A program made the translations under genes and the position numbers. 64,000 nucleotides of DNA from Nocardia sp. NBC_01329 (lineage in GTDB: Bacteria > Actinomycetota > Actinomycetes > Mycobacteriales > Mycobacteriaceae), in assembly GCF_035956715.1 (NCBI RefSeq), contig NZ_CP108381.1:5426001-5490000 (forward strand). Reading direction: 5' to 3'. This document shows positions 51,959 through 59,945 of this stretch, piece after piece. The notes beneath the pieces were generated by a model. It was not told where the DNA came from, did not search any database, and was given only the letters and a program-made list of their open reading frames with translations. Within the stretch, counting starts at the first letter, position 1. Every line of letters starts with the position of its first letter.

Positions 51959-52984
51959 GTGTCGTGCACCGTGCCTGCAGCTTCCGCTCGCTCCGACCTG
52001 GTAAACACCGAAACCCCGGAGAGCACCGACGAGAGCCCGGTGCGCCCCGACCACGCCCCCGCCGCAGATGAGAAGCCCGTGAGTTCCGAGCAGACCCCGG
52101 TCGCCGGCGCCGATACCGCCGATTCCGATACCACCGAGGTGATCGCCGCGGATCCCATCGAATCGGATTCGCAGTCCTGGACCCGAGCCTGGCGCGATAT
52201 CCGCGACGGGTTCCGGCAGCGCGAACTATGGCTTTCCCTGGGCTGGCAGGACATCAAGCAACGTTATCGGCGGTCGGTGCTGGGTCCGTTCTGGATCACC
52301 ATCGCCACCGGTGTGCAGGCAACCGCCATCGGCATTCTGTACGCCGCGCTGCTCGGTCAGCCGCTCACCGACTATCTGCCGTATGTGGCGGTCGGCCTGA
52401 TCGTATGGAACGTCATCAACGCCTCGATCCTGGAAGGCTCCGATGTCTTCGTCGCCAACGAGGGGCTGATCAAACAGCTGCCGTCCGCGTTGAGTGTGCA
52501 TGTATACCGGCTGGTGTGGCGGCAGATCCTGTTCTTCGCGCACAACTCGGCAATCTATTTCGTGGTGTTGGCGCTGTTCGGTGTCTGGCGCGACCTGCAC
52601 TGGACCGCGGTGTTCGCGATACCGGCCCTGGTGCTGCTGTTCCTCAACGCCATGTGGGTTTCGGTGCTGTTCGGCATCTTCAGTACTCGTTACCGCGATA
52701 TCGCGCCGATCCTGGGCAGTATGACGCTGATGCTTTTCGTGCTGACCCCGGTGATGTGGAACACCAAGAGCCTGCACGAGCAGGGCGGTCAGGTCGCCGA
52801 ACGGGCCCGGCTTGCCGAGGTGGTGCCCACCTACCACTATCTGGAGATCGTGCGCGCGCCGCTGCTCGGCGACGACCAGAAGCTGTACCACTGGGCGATC
52901 GTCGGTGCCATCACCGTGGTGGGCTGGATTGCCGCGGCGATCGCGCTGCGCAAGTACCGTTCGCGCGTGCCCTACTGGGTTTAG
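51959..52984 (+). CDS. wzm: Galactan ABC exporter permease (Wzm/RfbD type)
   Basis: A 341-residue permease. Residues 1-75 form an acidic, Pro/Thr-rich cytoplasmic extension, then come six membrane helices in the ABC-2 layout: GWQDIKQRYRRSVLGPFWIT amphipathic entry, AVGLIVWNVINASILEGS, LFVLTPVMWNTKSL and a C-terminal helix before RVPYWV. Together with the following ATPase it exports the lipid-linked galactan of arabinogalactan (Rv3783-Rv3781 in M. tuberculosis). GTG 51959 is taken, and GTG 51971 is possible. The gene order here is permease, ATPase, glfT1. Confidence 0.9.
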   Translation: MSCTVPAASARSDLVNTETPESTDESPVRPDHAPAADEKPVSSEQTPVAGADTADSDTTEVIAADPIESDSQSWTRAWRDIRDGFRQRELWLSLGWQDIKQRYRRSVLGPFWITIATGVQATAIGILYAALLGQPLTDYLPYVAVGLIVWNVINASILEGSDVFVANEGLIKQLPSALSVHVYRLVWRQILFFAHNSAIYFVVLALFGVWRDLHWTAVFAIPALVLLFLNAMWVSVLFGIFSTRYRDIAPILGSMTLMLFVLTPVMWNTKSLHEQGGQVAERARLAEVVPTYHYLEIVRAPLLGDDQKLYHWAIVGAITVVGWIAAAIALRKYRSRVPYWV

Positions 52985-52997
52985 GAGTCAGGCGATC

Positions 52998-53870
52998 ATG
53001 AGTGATCACGTGAGTATCGAAACCCGCAAGGCGTGGGTGGAGTTCCCGATCTTCGACGCTAAGTCCCGATCGCTGAAGAAGGCGTTCCTGGGCAAGGCGG
53101 GCGGTTCGATCGGCCGCAACCAGTCCGATGTCGTCGTGGTCGAAGCACTGCGCGATATCAACTTGTCGCTGAAAGAGGGCGACCGGGTGGGCCTGGTCGG
53201 CCACAACGGCGCAGGTAAGTCGACGCTGCTGCGGCTGCTTTCCGGGATCTACGAGCCCTCACGCGGCAGTGCCCGGATCCGCGGGCGGGTAGCGCCGGTA
53301 TTCGATCTCGGGGTCGGGATGGACCCGGAGATCTCCGGATACGAGAACATCATCATCCGCGGCCTGTTCCTGGGGCAGACCCGTAAGCAGATGATGGCGA
53401 AGATCGATGAGATCGCCGATTTCACCGAACTGGGCGAATACCTGGCCATGCCGCTGCGCACCTATTCGACCGGTATGCGGGTGCGCCTGGCGATGGGTGT
53501 GGTGACCTCTATCGACCCGGAGATCCTGCTCCTCGACGAGGGGATCGGCGCGGTCGACGCCGAGTTCATGAAGAAGGCGCGAATCCGGTTGCAGGAACTG
53601 GTCGCCCGGTCGGGCATCCTGGTGTTCGCCAGCCATTCCAACGAATTCCTGGCCCAGCTCTGCGATACCGCGCTGTGGATCGATCACGGCCAGATCCGCT
53701 TGCACGGCGGGATCGAAGAGGTCGTGCGGGCCTACGAGGGCCCGGACGCGGGTAATCATGTGGCGACGGTCCTGCGGGAGATCGAAGCCGAGAAGTCCGG
53801 TCGTGGCGCCGACGAACAAGCACAGCAGTCGGCCGACGGCGAACGAGAACTGGAGAACAACACAGCATGA
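52998..53870 (+). CDS. wzt: Galactan ABC exporter ATPase (Wzt/RfbE type)
   Basis: A 290-residue ABC ATPase with Walker A VGHNGAGKSTLLRLL, signature TYSTGMRVRLAMGV, and Walker B ILLLDEGIGAVD. It lacks the C-terminal carbohydrate-binding domain of long Wzt proteins, as does the mycobacterial protein. ATG 52998 follows TTAGGAG by about eleven bases, directly after the permease stop. The last ~30 residues are Glu/Gln/Ala-rich. The stop overlaps the glfT1 start (ATGA), indicating coupled synthesis of exporter and glycosyltransferase. Confidence 0.92.
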   Translation: MSDHVSIETRKAWVEFPIFDAKSRSLKKAFLGKAGGSIGRNQSDVVVVEALRDINLSLKEGDRVGLVGHNGAGKSTLLRLLSGIYEPSRGSARIRGRVAPVFDLGVGMDPEISGYENIIIRGLFLGQTRKQMMAKIDEIADFTELGEYLAMPLRTYSTGMRVRLAMGVVTSIDPEILLLDEGIGAVDAEFMKKARIRLQELVARSGILVFASHSNEFLAQLCDTALWIDHGQIRLHGGIEEVVRAYEGPDAGNHVATVLREIEAEKSGRGADEQAQQSADGERELENNTA

Positions 53871-54075
53871 GCGAGTCAGGCCCGGAGGCGGAAGCAACGC
53901 GTGACCACGCAGGGCCCTCGCTCATGCCCGACGAACACAGCGTGAGCGAGTCAGGCCCGAAGGCGGAAGCGAAGCGTGACCACGCAGGGCCCTCGCTCAT
54001 GCCCGACGAACACAGCGTGAGCGAGTCAGGCCCGAAGGCGGAAGCGAAGCGTGACCGACCGGAGCCGCCGCTCGT
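53866..54075 (+). repeat. In-frame 60-bp palindromic elements within glfT1
   Basis: Copies begin at 53866, 53941 and 54016 with an exact 75-bp period: 60 bp of element plus 15 bp linker (CCCGACGAACACAGC). The first two are nearly identical, and the third decays after GAAGCGTGACC. Each full copy has terminal inverted repeats C(A/G)TGAGCGAG / CTCGCTCATG, then GGCCC / GGGCC arms. The first copy supplies the start codon of GlfT1. Protein repeats continue with decay to about 54290. Related copies: 25875, 25950, 59736 and 59886. Confidence 0.88.
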
Positions 54076-55213
54076 CGCCGATGTCGAGAGCAGCGACGAG
54101 CCCGGCCGGGCGACGGAAGCCGAGCGTGCGGGCGCCGAATCCTCCCTCGTGACCGGGGCCGACAGCACCAACGAGCCGGGCACCGACACGGAGACCGAGG
54201 GTGATGGCGCCGGGGCCTCCGGGGCAGATCAGCAGAGCATCGGCGGGCCCGGGAGTCCGGCTTCGGGTTCGGATCGGGAGCACAACGCGGGCGCCGCGGT
54301 GCTACCGGAGGTCGAGTACGGGCCGGACGCCAAGATCGTCGCCGTGGTGGTGACGCACAAGCGGCGTGATCTGCTCGCCGAATCACTGAAAGCCGTGGCC
54401 ACTCAATCGCGGGCGGTCGACCATCTGATCGTGATCGACAACGGCAACGAAGCCGAAGTGGCCGAACTCGTGGCGGATCAGCCGATCGAGACCACCTATC
54501 TCGGTTCCGCGCACAATCTGGGCGGGGCGGGCGGTTTCGCACTGGGCATGCTGCACGCGCTGAGCCTGGGCGCCGACTGGGTGTGGCTGGCCGACGACGA
54601 CGGCCGGCCCGAGGGGCCGGAGGTGTTGGCCACCCTGTTCGACTGCGCGCGGCGCCACGAACTGGTAGAGGTCTCACCGGTGGTTTGTGATATCGACGAA
54701 CCGGATCGGCTGGCCTTCCCGCTGCGGCGCGGCGTGGTGTGGCGGCGGTTGCGTTCCGAACTCGGTGGCGAGGATTTCCTGCCCGGGATCGCCTCGTTGT
54801 TCAACGGCGCGCTGATCTCCGCGCAGGCGGTCGATGTGATCGGGGTTCCCGATCTGCGACTGTTCGTACGCGGCGACGAAGTCGAGGTGCACCGCCGGCT
54901 GGTGCGGTCGGGGCTACCCTTCGGGACCTGTCTGCAGACGGCGTACCTGCACCCCAACGGCGCGGCCGAGTTCAAGCCGATCCTCGGTGGCCGCATGCAC
55001 ACCCAGTATCCGGACGATCCGGTGAAGCGGTACTTCACCTACCGCAACCGGGGCTATCTCATGTCCCAGCCGGGTATGCGAAAACTGCTGCCGCAGGAAT
55101 GGATTCGGTTCTCCTGGTTCTTCCTGGTCACTCGGCGCGATCCGGCCGGGCTGCGTGAGTGGTTCCATCTGCGCAGCCTCGGACGCAACGAACAGTTCCA
55201 GAAACCGGAATAG
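53867..55213 (+). CDS. glfT1: Galactofuranosyltransferase GlfT1 with repeat-derived N-terminus
   Basis: A 448-residue GT2-type glycosyltransferase that adds the first galactofuranose residues to the decaprenyl-linked rhamnosyl-GlcNAc acceptor of arabinogalactan. The catalytic part starts at about residue 153 (AKIVAVVVTHKRRDLL) and shows WLADDDGRPEGP (DDD metal site), GIASLFNGALIS, RLFVRGDEVEVHRR and RYFTYRNRGYLMSQ. As I recall, the mycobacterial enzyme is only about 300 residues. The extra N-terminal ~145 residues are repeats of 25 residues (VSESGPKAEAKRDHAGP then SLMPDEHS), progressively degenerate. The start overlaps the wzt stop by four bases. Confidence 0.92.
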   Translation: MSESGPEAEATRDHAGPSLMPDEHSVSESGPKAEAKRDHAGPSLMPDEHSVSESGPKAEAKRDRPEPPLVADVESSDEPGRATEAERAGAESSLVTGADSTNEPGTDTETEGDGAGASGADQQSIGGPGSPASGSDREHNAGAAVLPEVEYGPDAKIVAVVVTHKRRDLLAESLKAVATQSRAVDHLIVIDNGNEAEVAELVADQPIETTYLGSAHNLGGAGGFALGMLHALSLGADWVWLADDDGRPEGPEVLATLFDCARRHELVEVSPVVCDIDEPDRLAFPLRRGVVWRRLRSELGGEDFLPGIASLFNGALISAQAVDVIGVPDLRLFVRGDEVEVHRRLVRSGLPFGTCLQTAYLHPNGAAEFKPILGGRMHTQYPDDPVKRYFTYRNRGYLMSQPGMRKLLPQEWIRFSWFFLVTRRDPAGLREWFHLRSLGRNEQFQKPE

Positions 55214-55338
55214 CCGGCAGCGCGCGTTTCACCCGAACCGGAGCACTCCCCGGGCAACCAGGGTTGACGGCCGATGCGAGAGATTCCTCCCCGCCGGGTA
55301 AGTTCGGCTGGCAATCTGCATGATTCGGGAGGAGATCG

Positions 55339-56022
55339 ATGAGTTACCCCGGCGGTCAGCCGCCACAAGGTCAGCCCGCGCCCGGCCAGTTCCCGCCGCC
55401 GCAACAGCAGTACGCGCCGCCGGCGCCGAACCAGGGTGGGCAGCCACAGTATCCAGGGGGGCCGCAGGGCGGCCCGCAGCCGTGGGGCGCGCCGCCCCCG
55501 GGCCAGCCGCCGGCCGGATACGGCCAGCCTCCGGGGCAGCCGCAGTACGCGAGCGGCCCCTATCCGCAGCCGACCGGGCAGCCGCCCGCCCAGTTCGGGC
55601 AGCCCGGCGCCTTCGGCCAGCCGCCGCAGGCCGCCCCCAGCGACCCACCGGGTATCACGGTGGATTGTTCCTACACCCCGATGGCGTTCCTGCTCGCGAT
55701 CACCAAACCCAAGATCACCGTGAACGGGCAGCGGGTCCCGAACACCCGGTGGGGGGCGAACCACATTCCGGTCGGCGCCGGCCAGTACCACGTGCGGGTC
55801 ACCACCCCCTGGTTGTTCGATATGGGCCCGGCCGATGTCGCGGTGCCGGTGCAGCCCGGGCAAGCGGTCCGGTACTACTACCGGACGCCGGCGATGATCT
55901 TCCTCAACGGTGCGATCGGCCCGGTGCCGCAGAAGACGCCCGGCATGGTGGTCATGTATGTGATCTTGGCGTTCGTCGCCCTGATCTTCCTGCTGAATAT
56001 TCTGATGATCGCCACGCTGTGA
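55339..56022 (+). CDS. Pro/Gln-rich membrane protein, unknown function
   Basis: A 227-residue protein. Residues 1-110 are extremely rich in Pro, Gln, Gly and Tyr (PPQGQP, QPPAGYGQPP, PGQPQYASGP units). The folded part (about 115-195) is beta-rich with TVDCSYTPMAFLLAITKPKI, GANHIPVGAGQYHVRVTTPW and YYRTPAMIFLNGAIGPVP, ending in one C-terminal membrane helix (VVMYVILAFVALIFLLNILM). It is a tail-anchored protein with its bulk in the cytosol. The family is found in mycolata; no function is assigned. GGAGGAGATCG precedes ATG 55339. Confidence 0.75.
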   Translation: MSYPGGQPPQGQPAPGQFPPPQQQYAPPAPNQGGQPQYPGGPQGGPQPWGAPPPGQPPAGYGQPPGQPQYASGPYPQPTGQPPAQFGQPGAFGQPPQAAPSDPPGITVDCSYTPMAFLLAITKPKITVNGQRVPNTRWGANHIPVGAGQYHVRVTTPWLFDMGPADVAVPVQPGQAVRYYYRTPAMIFLNGAIGPVPQKTPGMVVMYVILAFVALIFLLNILMIATL

Positions 56023-56253
56023 TCGAGGTTCGCACGCGGCGGGGTCGTGACACCCTGCCGCGTGCGTGACCCGACCTGCCCCGGCTCGGAAACCGACACC
56101 GTTTGCCCACCATATGACGCCGCGCCCGACTTCCGGGCGCGCTGCGATTCCCGGACAGCGCGGCCCCTGGGCAAGTCCGGACCTGTTGCCTACGCTCGAA
56201 ACGCAGCGCCGGACGCACGGCGGTCGGCGGCCGCGACAACAGGAGGGCAGGCA

Positions 56254-57105
56254 ATGACAGCAACCGGAGACAAACCGCTGAGCGGCCGGACGATGATCAT
56301 GTCCGGCGGTAGCCGCGGTATCGGGCTGGAGATCGCCAAACGGGCGGCCGCCGACGGCGCGAACATCACCTTGATCGCGAAAACCGATCAGCCCCACCCC
56401 AAACTGCCGGGAACGATCCATACAGCAGCCGCGGAACTGGAAGAGGCCGGAGCGACCGTGCTGCCGTTCGTCGGCGATGTGCGCGTCGACGATTCGGTCG
56501 CCGCGGCGGTCCGGGCGACGACCGAACGGTTCGGCGGCATCGATATCGTGGTCAACAATGCCTCGGCCATCGATCTCTCCCCCACCGATTCGCTGGCGAT
56601 GAAGAAGTACGACCTCATGCAGGACATCAACTGCCGCGGCAGTTTCCTGCTGTCCAAACTGTGCATTCCGGCGCTGCGTGAATCGGCCGCCGCCGGCCGC
56701 AATCCGCATATCCTCACCCTGTCCCCGCCGCTGAACCTCGACCCGAAGTGGGCAGGCTCCTCGCTGGGGTACACCATCGCCAAGTACGGGATGTCACTGA
56801 CGACGCTGGGGCTGGCCGAGGAACTGAAATCCGACGGTGTCGGGGTCAATTCGCTCTGGCCGCGCACCACCATCGCGACCGCGGCCGTGCAGAATCTGCT
56901 GGGCGGTGAGGAGATGGTCCGTACTTCGCGGACCCCGGATATCTACGCCGACGCCGCGTACCTGGTACTCACCTCACCGGCCACCGAAACCACCGGCAAT
57001 TTCTTCATCGACGACGAGGTGCTCGCCGGCCACGGCATCACCGATCTGGACAAGTACCGGGTGACACCGGGCGACGAACCGCTCACCACCGACCTGTTCC
57101 TCTGA
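56254..57105 (+). CDS. SDR family oxidoreductase (HSDL2-like)
   Basis: A 283-residue short-chain dehydrogenase. The NAD(P) motif is MSGGSRGIGLEIAKRAA, followed by IVVNNASAIDL, the Ser of LTLSPPLN, and the catalytic YTIAKYGMS (YxxxK). The C-terminal WPRTTIATAAVQNL and NFFIDDEVLAGHGI are typical of the HSDL2/Rv3224-like branch, presumed to act on lipid-related alcohols or ketones. AGGAGGGCAG sits just before ATG 56254. A strong terminator follows, convergent with glfT2. Confidence 0.9.
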   Translation: MTATGDKPLSGRTMIMSGGSRGIGLEIAKRAAADGANITLIAKTDQPHPKLPGTIHTAAAELEEAGATVLPFVGDVRVDDSVAAAVRATTERFGGIDIVVNNASAIDLSPTDSLAMKKYDLMQDINCRGSFLLSKLCIPALRESAAAGRNPHILTLSPPLNLDPKWAGSSLGYTIAKYGMSLTTLGLAEELKSDGVGVNSLWPRTTIATAAVQNLLGGEEMVRTSRTPDIYADAAYLVLTSPATETTGNFFIDDEVLAGHGITDLDKYRVTPGDEPLTTDLFL

Positions 57106-57110
57106 CGCGG

Positions 57111-57143
57111 GTGGGCCATGCCGGACGCACCGGCATGGCCCAC
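57111..57143. terminator. Bidirectional hairpin terminator
   Basis: Perfect 14-bp inverted repeat GTGGGCCATGCCGG / CCGGCATGGCCCAC with a five-base loop between the convergent SDR and glfT2 genes. Confidence 0.88.
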
Positions 57144-57162
57144 CACCTACGTACCGTCCGGC

Positions 57163-59067
57163 TCAGCGCGGGTCGGAATCGATCCCGTACAGGCGCTCCC
57201 AGTTCTCGCGGCTGGTGAGTTCGGCATGCGCGGCGCGGTAGCGCTGCTGCAGGTCCGGCAATTCCTTGTACAACCGGCGCAGTACCCGCACCGTACGAAG
57301 CAGCAGCGCCCGCGCGGTCGCCTTGTCGCGCTTGCGGATCCGGACCCCGGACTGCGAGGCATCGGTGACCACCACGTGGTCGAACAGCGATACATGCCAC
57401 CAGTGCGCGTCTTCCCGGGTGATCCCGACCAGTCCGGGCTGGACCCGGCCGGTCCACTGCTGGATCGCCCGTTTGATCAGCACGGCCAGCAGACGGCTCG
57501 GTTCGCCGCTCGCACGTCGTACCCGGATCTCCGATGCGTCCACCGGAGGAGTCGCCGCGGGATGTTTCATGGTCTCCGTGTAGTCGGAGCGGCTGGTCCG
57601 GGCCCGTTTCAGCGGCTCGATACCACCGTCACGCAGGATCGACGGGCCCGCCAGGAAGTCCTCGATGCCCTGCAGGGTGGTGTGCACGAGCCCGTACTGC
57701 ATCCCGACCAGGTATTCGGAGATATTGCGGAACAGTTGCCGGGTGACCGTGCTCGGATCCAGATCCGCGTGCATCGCGCTGACGATCAGCGAATTGCGGG
57801 TGCTGAAATAGCGCGCCCAGTCGTCGAAGTCCTTCCAGTAGAAGTCCGCGTGCCAGACCGCCGCATTGGGCAGTGTGACCGTGACGAACCCGTGTTCGCG
57901 GGCGCGGACCCCGTATTCGACATCGTCCCACTGGAAGAAGATCGGCAGCGGAAGCCCGATTTTCTTCACGACCTCGGCCGGGATGAGACAGGTCCACCAG
58001 GCGTTGTAGCCGGCGTCGACTCGGCGTTCCTGGTTCTTCTTCAGCATGCTGGTGTTGCGCAGTGCCTTGGGCACCTTCTGGCCGTGCATCAGCCGGTGCA
58101 GATGCACATCCTCGGCCCCGACATTGAGGTAGTCGGGATTGAGCAGGAACAGCATCTGCGCGCCTACCAGTGTCGGCTCCACTGTCAGGTTGGCGAAGGC
58201 CTGCAACCGCAGTACGGTCTCGGGCTCGCAGAGAATATCGTCGTCCATGAGGATGACGTCGGCGTGCTCGTTGGCCGCGGACACCTCGTAGAGCCCGCGG
58301 GTGAAACCGCCCGCGCCGCCGAGATTGGGCTGGCGGATATAGCGCAGTTTCTCCCCGAACATCGCCCGGGTCGCCTGGTACAGCGGCCGGTTCTCCACCA
58401 GGTCGGTGCCCTGATCCACCACATACACCGCGTCGAGCGAGCCGAGGACGGTCTGGTCGGAGGCCAGCGCGGCGATGGTTTCGGCGCAGTCCTGGGCACG
58501 GTTGAAGGTGCAGATCGCGATGGCCACCGGGCGCACGGTCTCGGGGGCCGTCGCGGTCCAGGTGAGGTCGGAGATCTCCAGGTCGCCGGCGACCGCTTCG
58601 AACTCCAGCCACAGGGCTCCGCCATCGACGAACTGGTCCAGCGGCGCGGTCAGCGTCAACGGGCCGCTGGCGGTGACCTCGGCGGTGCCGACGATCCGGC
58701 GGTGCCCGGCGATATCGGAGGCCACGATCCGCACTCTGGCGTGCTTACCGACCTGCAGGATCATCGTGGTCTGCACCTCGGTCACCACTGTCCAGCGCTG
58801 CCAGTAGCTGGCCGCGAAACGACCGAAGTAGGTGTTGGTATGCGCGGTCGAGCCCTTGTCCAGGTGCAGACTCATCCGGTCGCGGGTGGCACGGCCCTTG
58901 ACCACCGCATACAGTTCGTCGCTGATCTTCGCCGAGGGTCCGGTGAAGATGCCCCGGGCGAGCACCAGTCTCCGCGGCGCCCGGTGATGTTCGGCGCGCA
59001 GCGACTCCGGCGCGACCGCAGCGTGATCGTTCGTCTCGGTAACGGCCTGCATAGCCGACTGGTCCAT
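57163..59067 (-). CDS. glfT2: Galactofuranosyltransferase GlfT2
   Basis: A 634-residue bifunctional polymerising galactofuranosyltransferase that extends the cell-wall galactan with alternating beta-1,5 and beta-1,6 Galf from UDP-Galf. It has an N-terminal beta-sandwich (about 1-165), a GT-A domain with VAIAICTFNR and the metal site LMDDDILCEPE, the catalytic region FFQWDDVEYGVRAREHG and the following AVWHADFYWKD, and a C-terminal helical domain. Length matches the mycobacterial enzyme (637). It is followed on the same strand by no other gene, and the GtrA-like flippase gene lies upstream, about 75 bp away. Confidence 0.95.
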   Translation of the reverse strand: MDQSAMQAVTETNDHAAVAPESLRAEHHRAPRRLVLARGIFTGPSAKISDELYAVVKGRATRDRMSLHLDKGSTAHTNTYFGRFAASYWQRWTVVTEVQTTMILQVGKHARVRIVASDIAGHRRIVGTAEVTASGPLTLTAPLDQFVDGGALWLEFEAVAGDLEISDLTWTATAPETVRPVAIAICTFNRAQDCAETIAALASDQTVLGSLDAVYVVDQGTDLVENRPLYQATRAMFGEKLRYIRQPNLGGAGGFTRGLYEVSAANEHADVILMDDDILCEPETVLRLQAFANLTVEPTLVGAQMLFLLNPDYLNVGAEDVHLHRLMHGQKVPKALRNTSMLKKNQERRVDAGYNAWWTCLIPAEVVKKIGLPLPIFFQWDDVEYGVRAREHGFVTVTLPNAAVWHADFYWKDFDDWARYFSTRNSLIVSAMHADLDPSTVTRQLFRNISEYLVGMQYGLVHTTLQGIEDFLAGPSILRDGGIEPLKRARTSRSDYTETMKHPAATPPVDASEIRVRRASGEPSRLLAVLIKRAIQQWTGRVQPGLVGITREDAHWWHVSLFDHVVVTDASQSGVRIRKRDKATARALLLRTVRVLRRLYKELPDLQQRYRAAHAELTSRENWERLYGIDSDPR

Positions 59068-59142
59068 GAAGTCCTCGAAATCCTTATTGTGCCGACGGGA
59101 CAGACATGTCCCTGAATACGGTTCGCGGCGGGCCCGAGGATA

Positions 59143-59685
59143 TCAATCAGCCACGCCGGTCGCCCGGTTGGTCGTTTCCCGATCGGAGTCCCCGGTAAAC
59201 ACGAACTTGTCATAAGCCCAATACCGGAACACCACGGCAACTATCTGACCGACCAGTGTTCCGGAGATATTGTCCGCCAGCGCGCTGGACAGATCCAGGA
59301 TGTACCTGGAGAAACCCAGGCAACCCAATTGCAGACCGATGGCGATCACATTGATCACCGCGTAGCTCAGGTACTCGCGGACCGGGCTGCCGGACTGCTT
59401 GTGCGCGAACGTCCACCACTTGTTGCCGAAGTAGGTGACCACCGTGGCCACCCCGATCGCGATGATCTTGGCGGGCAACGGCGCCGAGTACAGGAGACCC
59501 TCACCACCCCAGGCGCCCAGGTTGAACACCAGTAGGTTGTAGGTGCCCGCGTCGACCAGGAAGCCGACCACGCCGACGACCAGGAACGCCGCACTCTGCC
59601 GCAGCCCGGTCCGCAGCCGCTCGGCCAGCGAACGAGGGGTCGGCGCGTCGGCGGCGACAGCGGCCGTTGACTCACCAGATGACAC
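59143..59685 (-). CDS. GtrA-like membrane protein (Rv3789 type)
   Basis: A 180-residue protein with four membrane helices in the GtrA pattern: SAAFLVVGVVGFLVDAGTYN, KIIAIGVATVVTYFGNKWWT, EYLSYAVINVIAIGLQLGC and GTLVGQIVAVVFRYWAYDKF. The mycobacterial homologue Rv3789 has been proposed to flip decaprenyl-phospho-arabinose or to anchor AftA in arabinan assembly. Its place beside glfT2 supports a cell-wall role. ATG 59685 is used. Confidence 0.9.
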   Translation of the reverse strand: MSSGESTAAVAADAPTPRSLAERLRTGLRQSAAFLVVGVVGFLVDAGTYNLLVFNLGAWGGEGLLYSAPLPAKIIAIGVATVVTYFGNKWWTFAHKQSGSPVREYLSYAVINVIAIGLQLGCLGFSRYILDLSSALADNISGTLVGQIVAVVFRYWAYDKFVFTGDSDRETTNRATGVAD

Positions 59686-59735
59686 GCGCCGACGGTACCG
59701 TAGTGACCTGAGCCGTCATCTCCGGCACGGCACTG

Positions 59736-59945
59736 CACGAGCGAGTCGGCACCGGAGGCGGTAGCGCGGCGTAATCGCCGCAGGGGCCCTCGCGCGTGCC
59801 CGATCGGCACGGACCCGGTACTCTCCCCGTGTTCCCATATCCGTCGATTTCGAGGATTTGACCAGGTGGAATCCACCGAGCACAGCGTGAGCGAGTCGAG
59901 CCCGGAGGCGGCGGCGATGGACTACCAGGCAGGGCCGACGCTGAC
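59736..59945 (+). repeat. Palindromic element copies before and inside the glycosyltransferase gene
   Basis: An intergenic copy at 59736-59798 (63 bp, termini CACGAGCGAG / CTCGCGCGTG) is followed about 90 bp later by a diverged copy at 59886-59945 translated as residues 8-27 of the next glycosyltransferase (VSESSPEAAAMDYQAGP then TLTPDRHS after the linker). The similarity to the GlfT1 repeats holds in DNA and protein, and the reading frame is the same. Confidence 0.75.

Noticed and set aside
57118..59115. A 665-residue open frame antisense to glfT2
   Set aside because: It mirrors the real gene; the composition is His/Gln/Arg-rich and no domain is recognisable.
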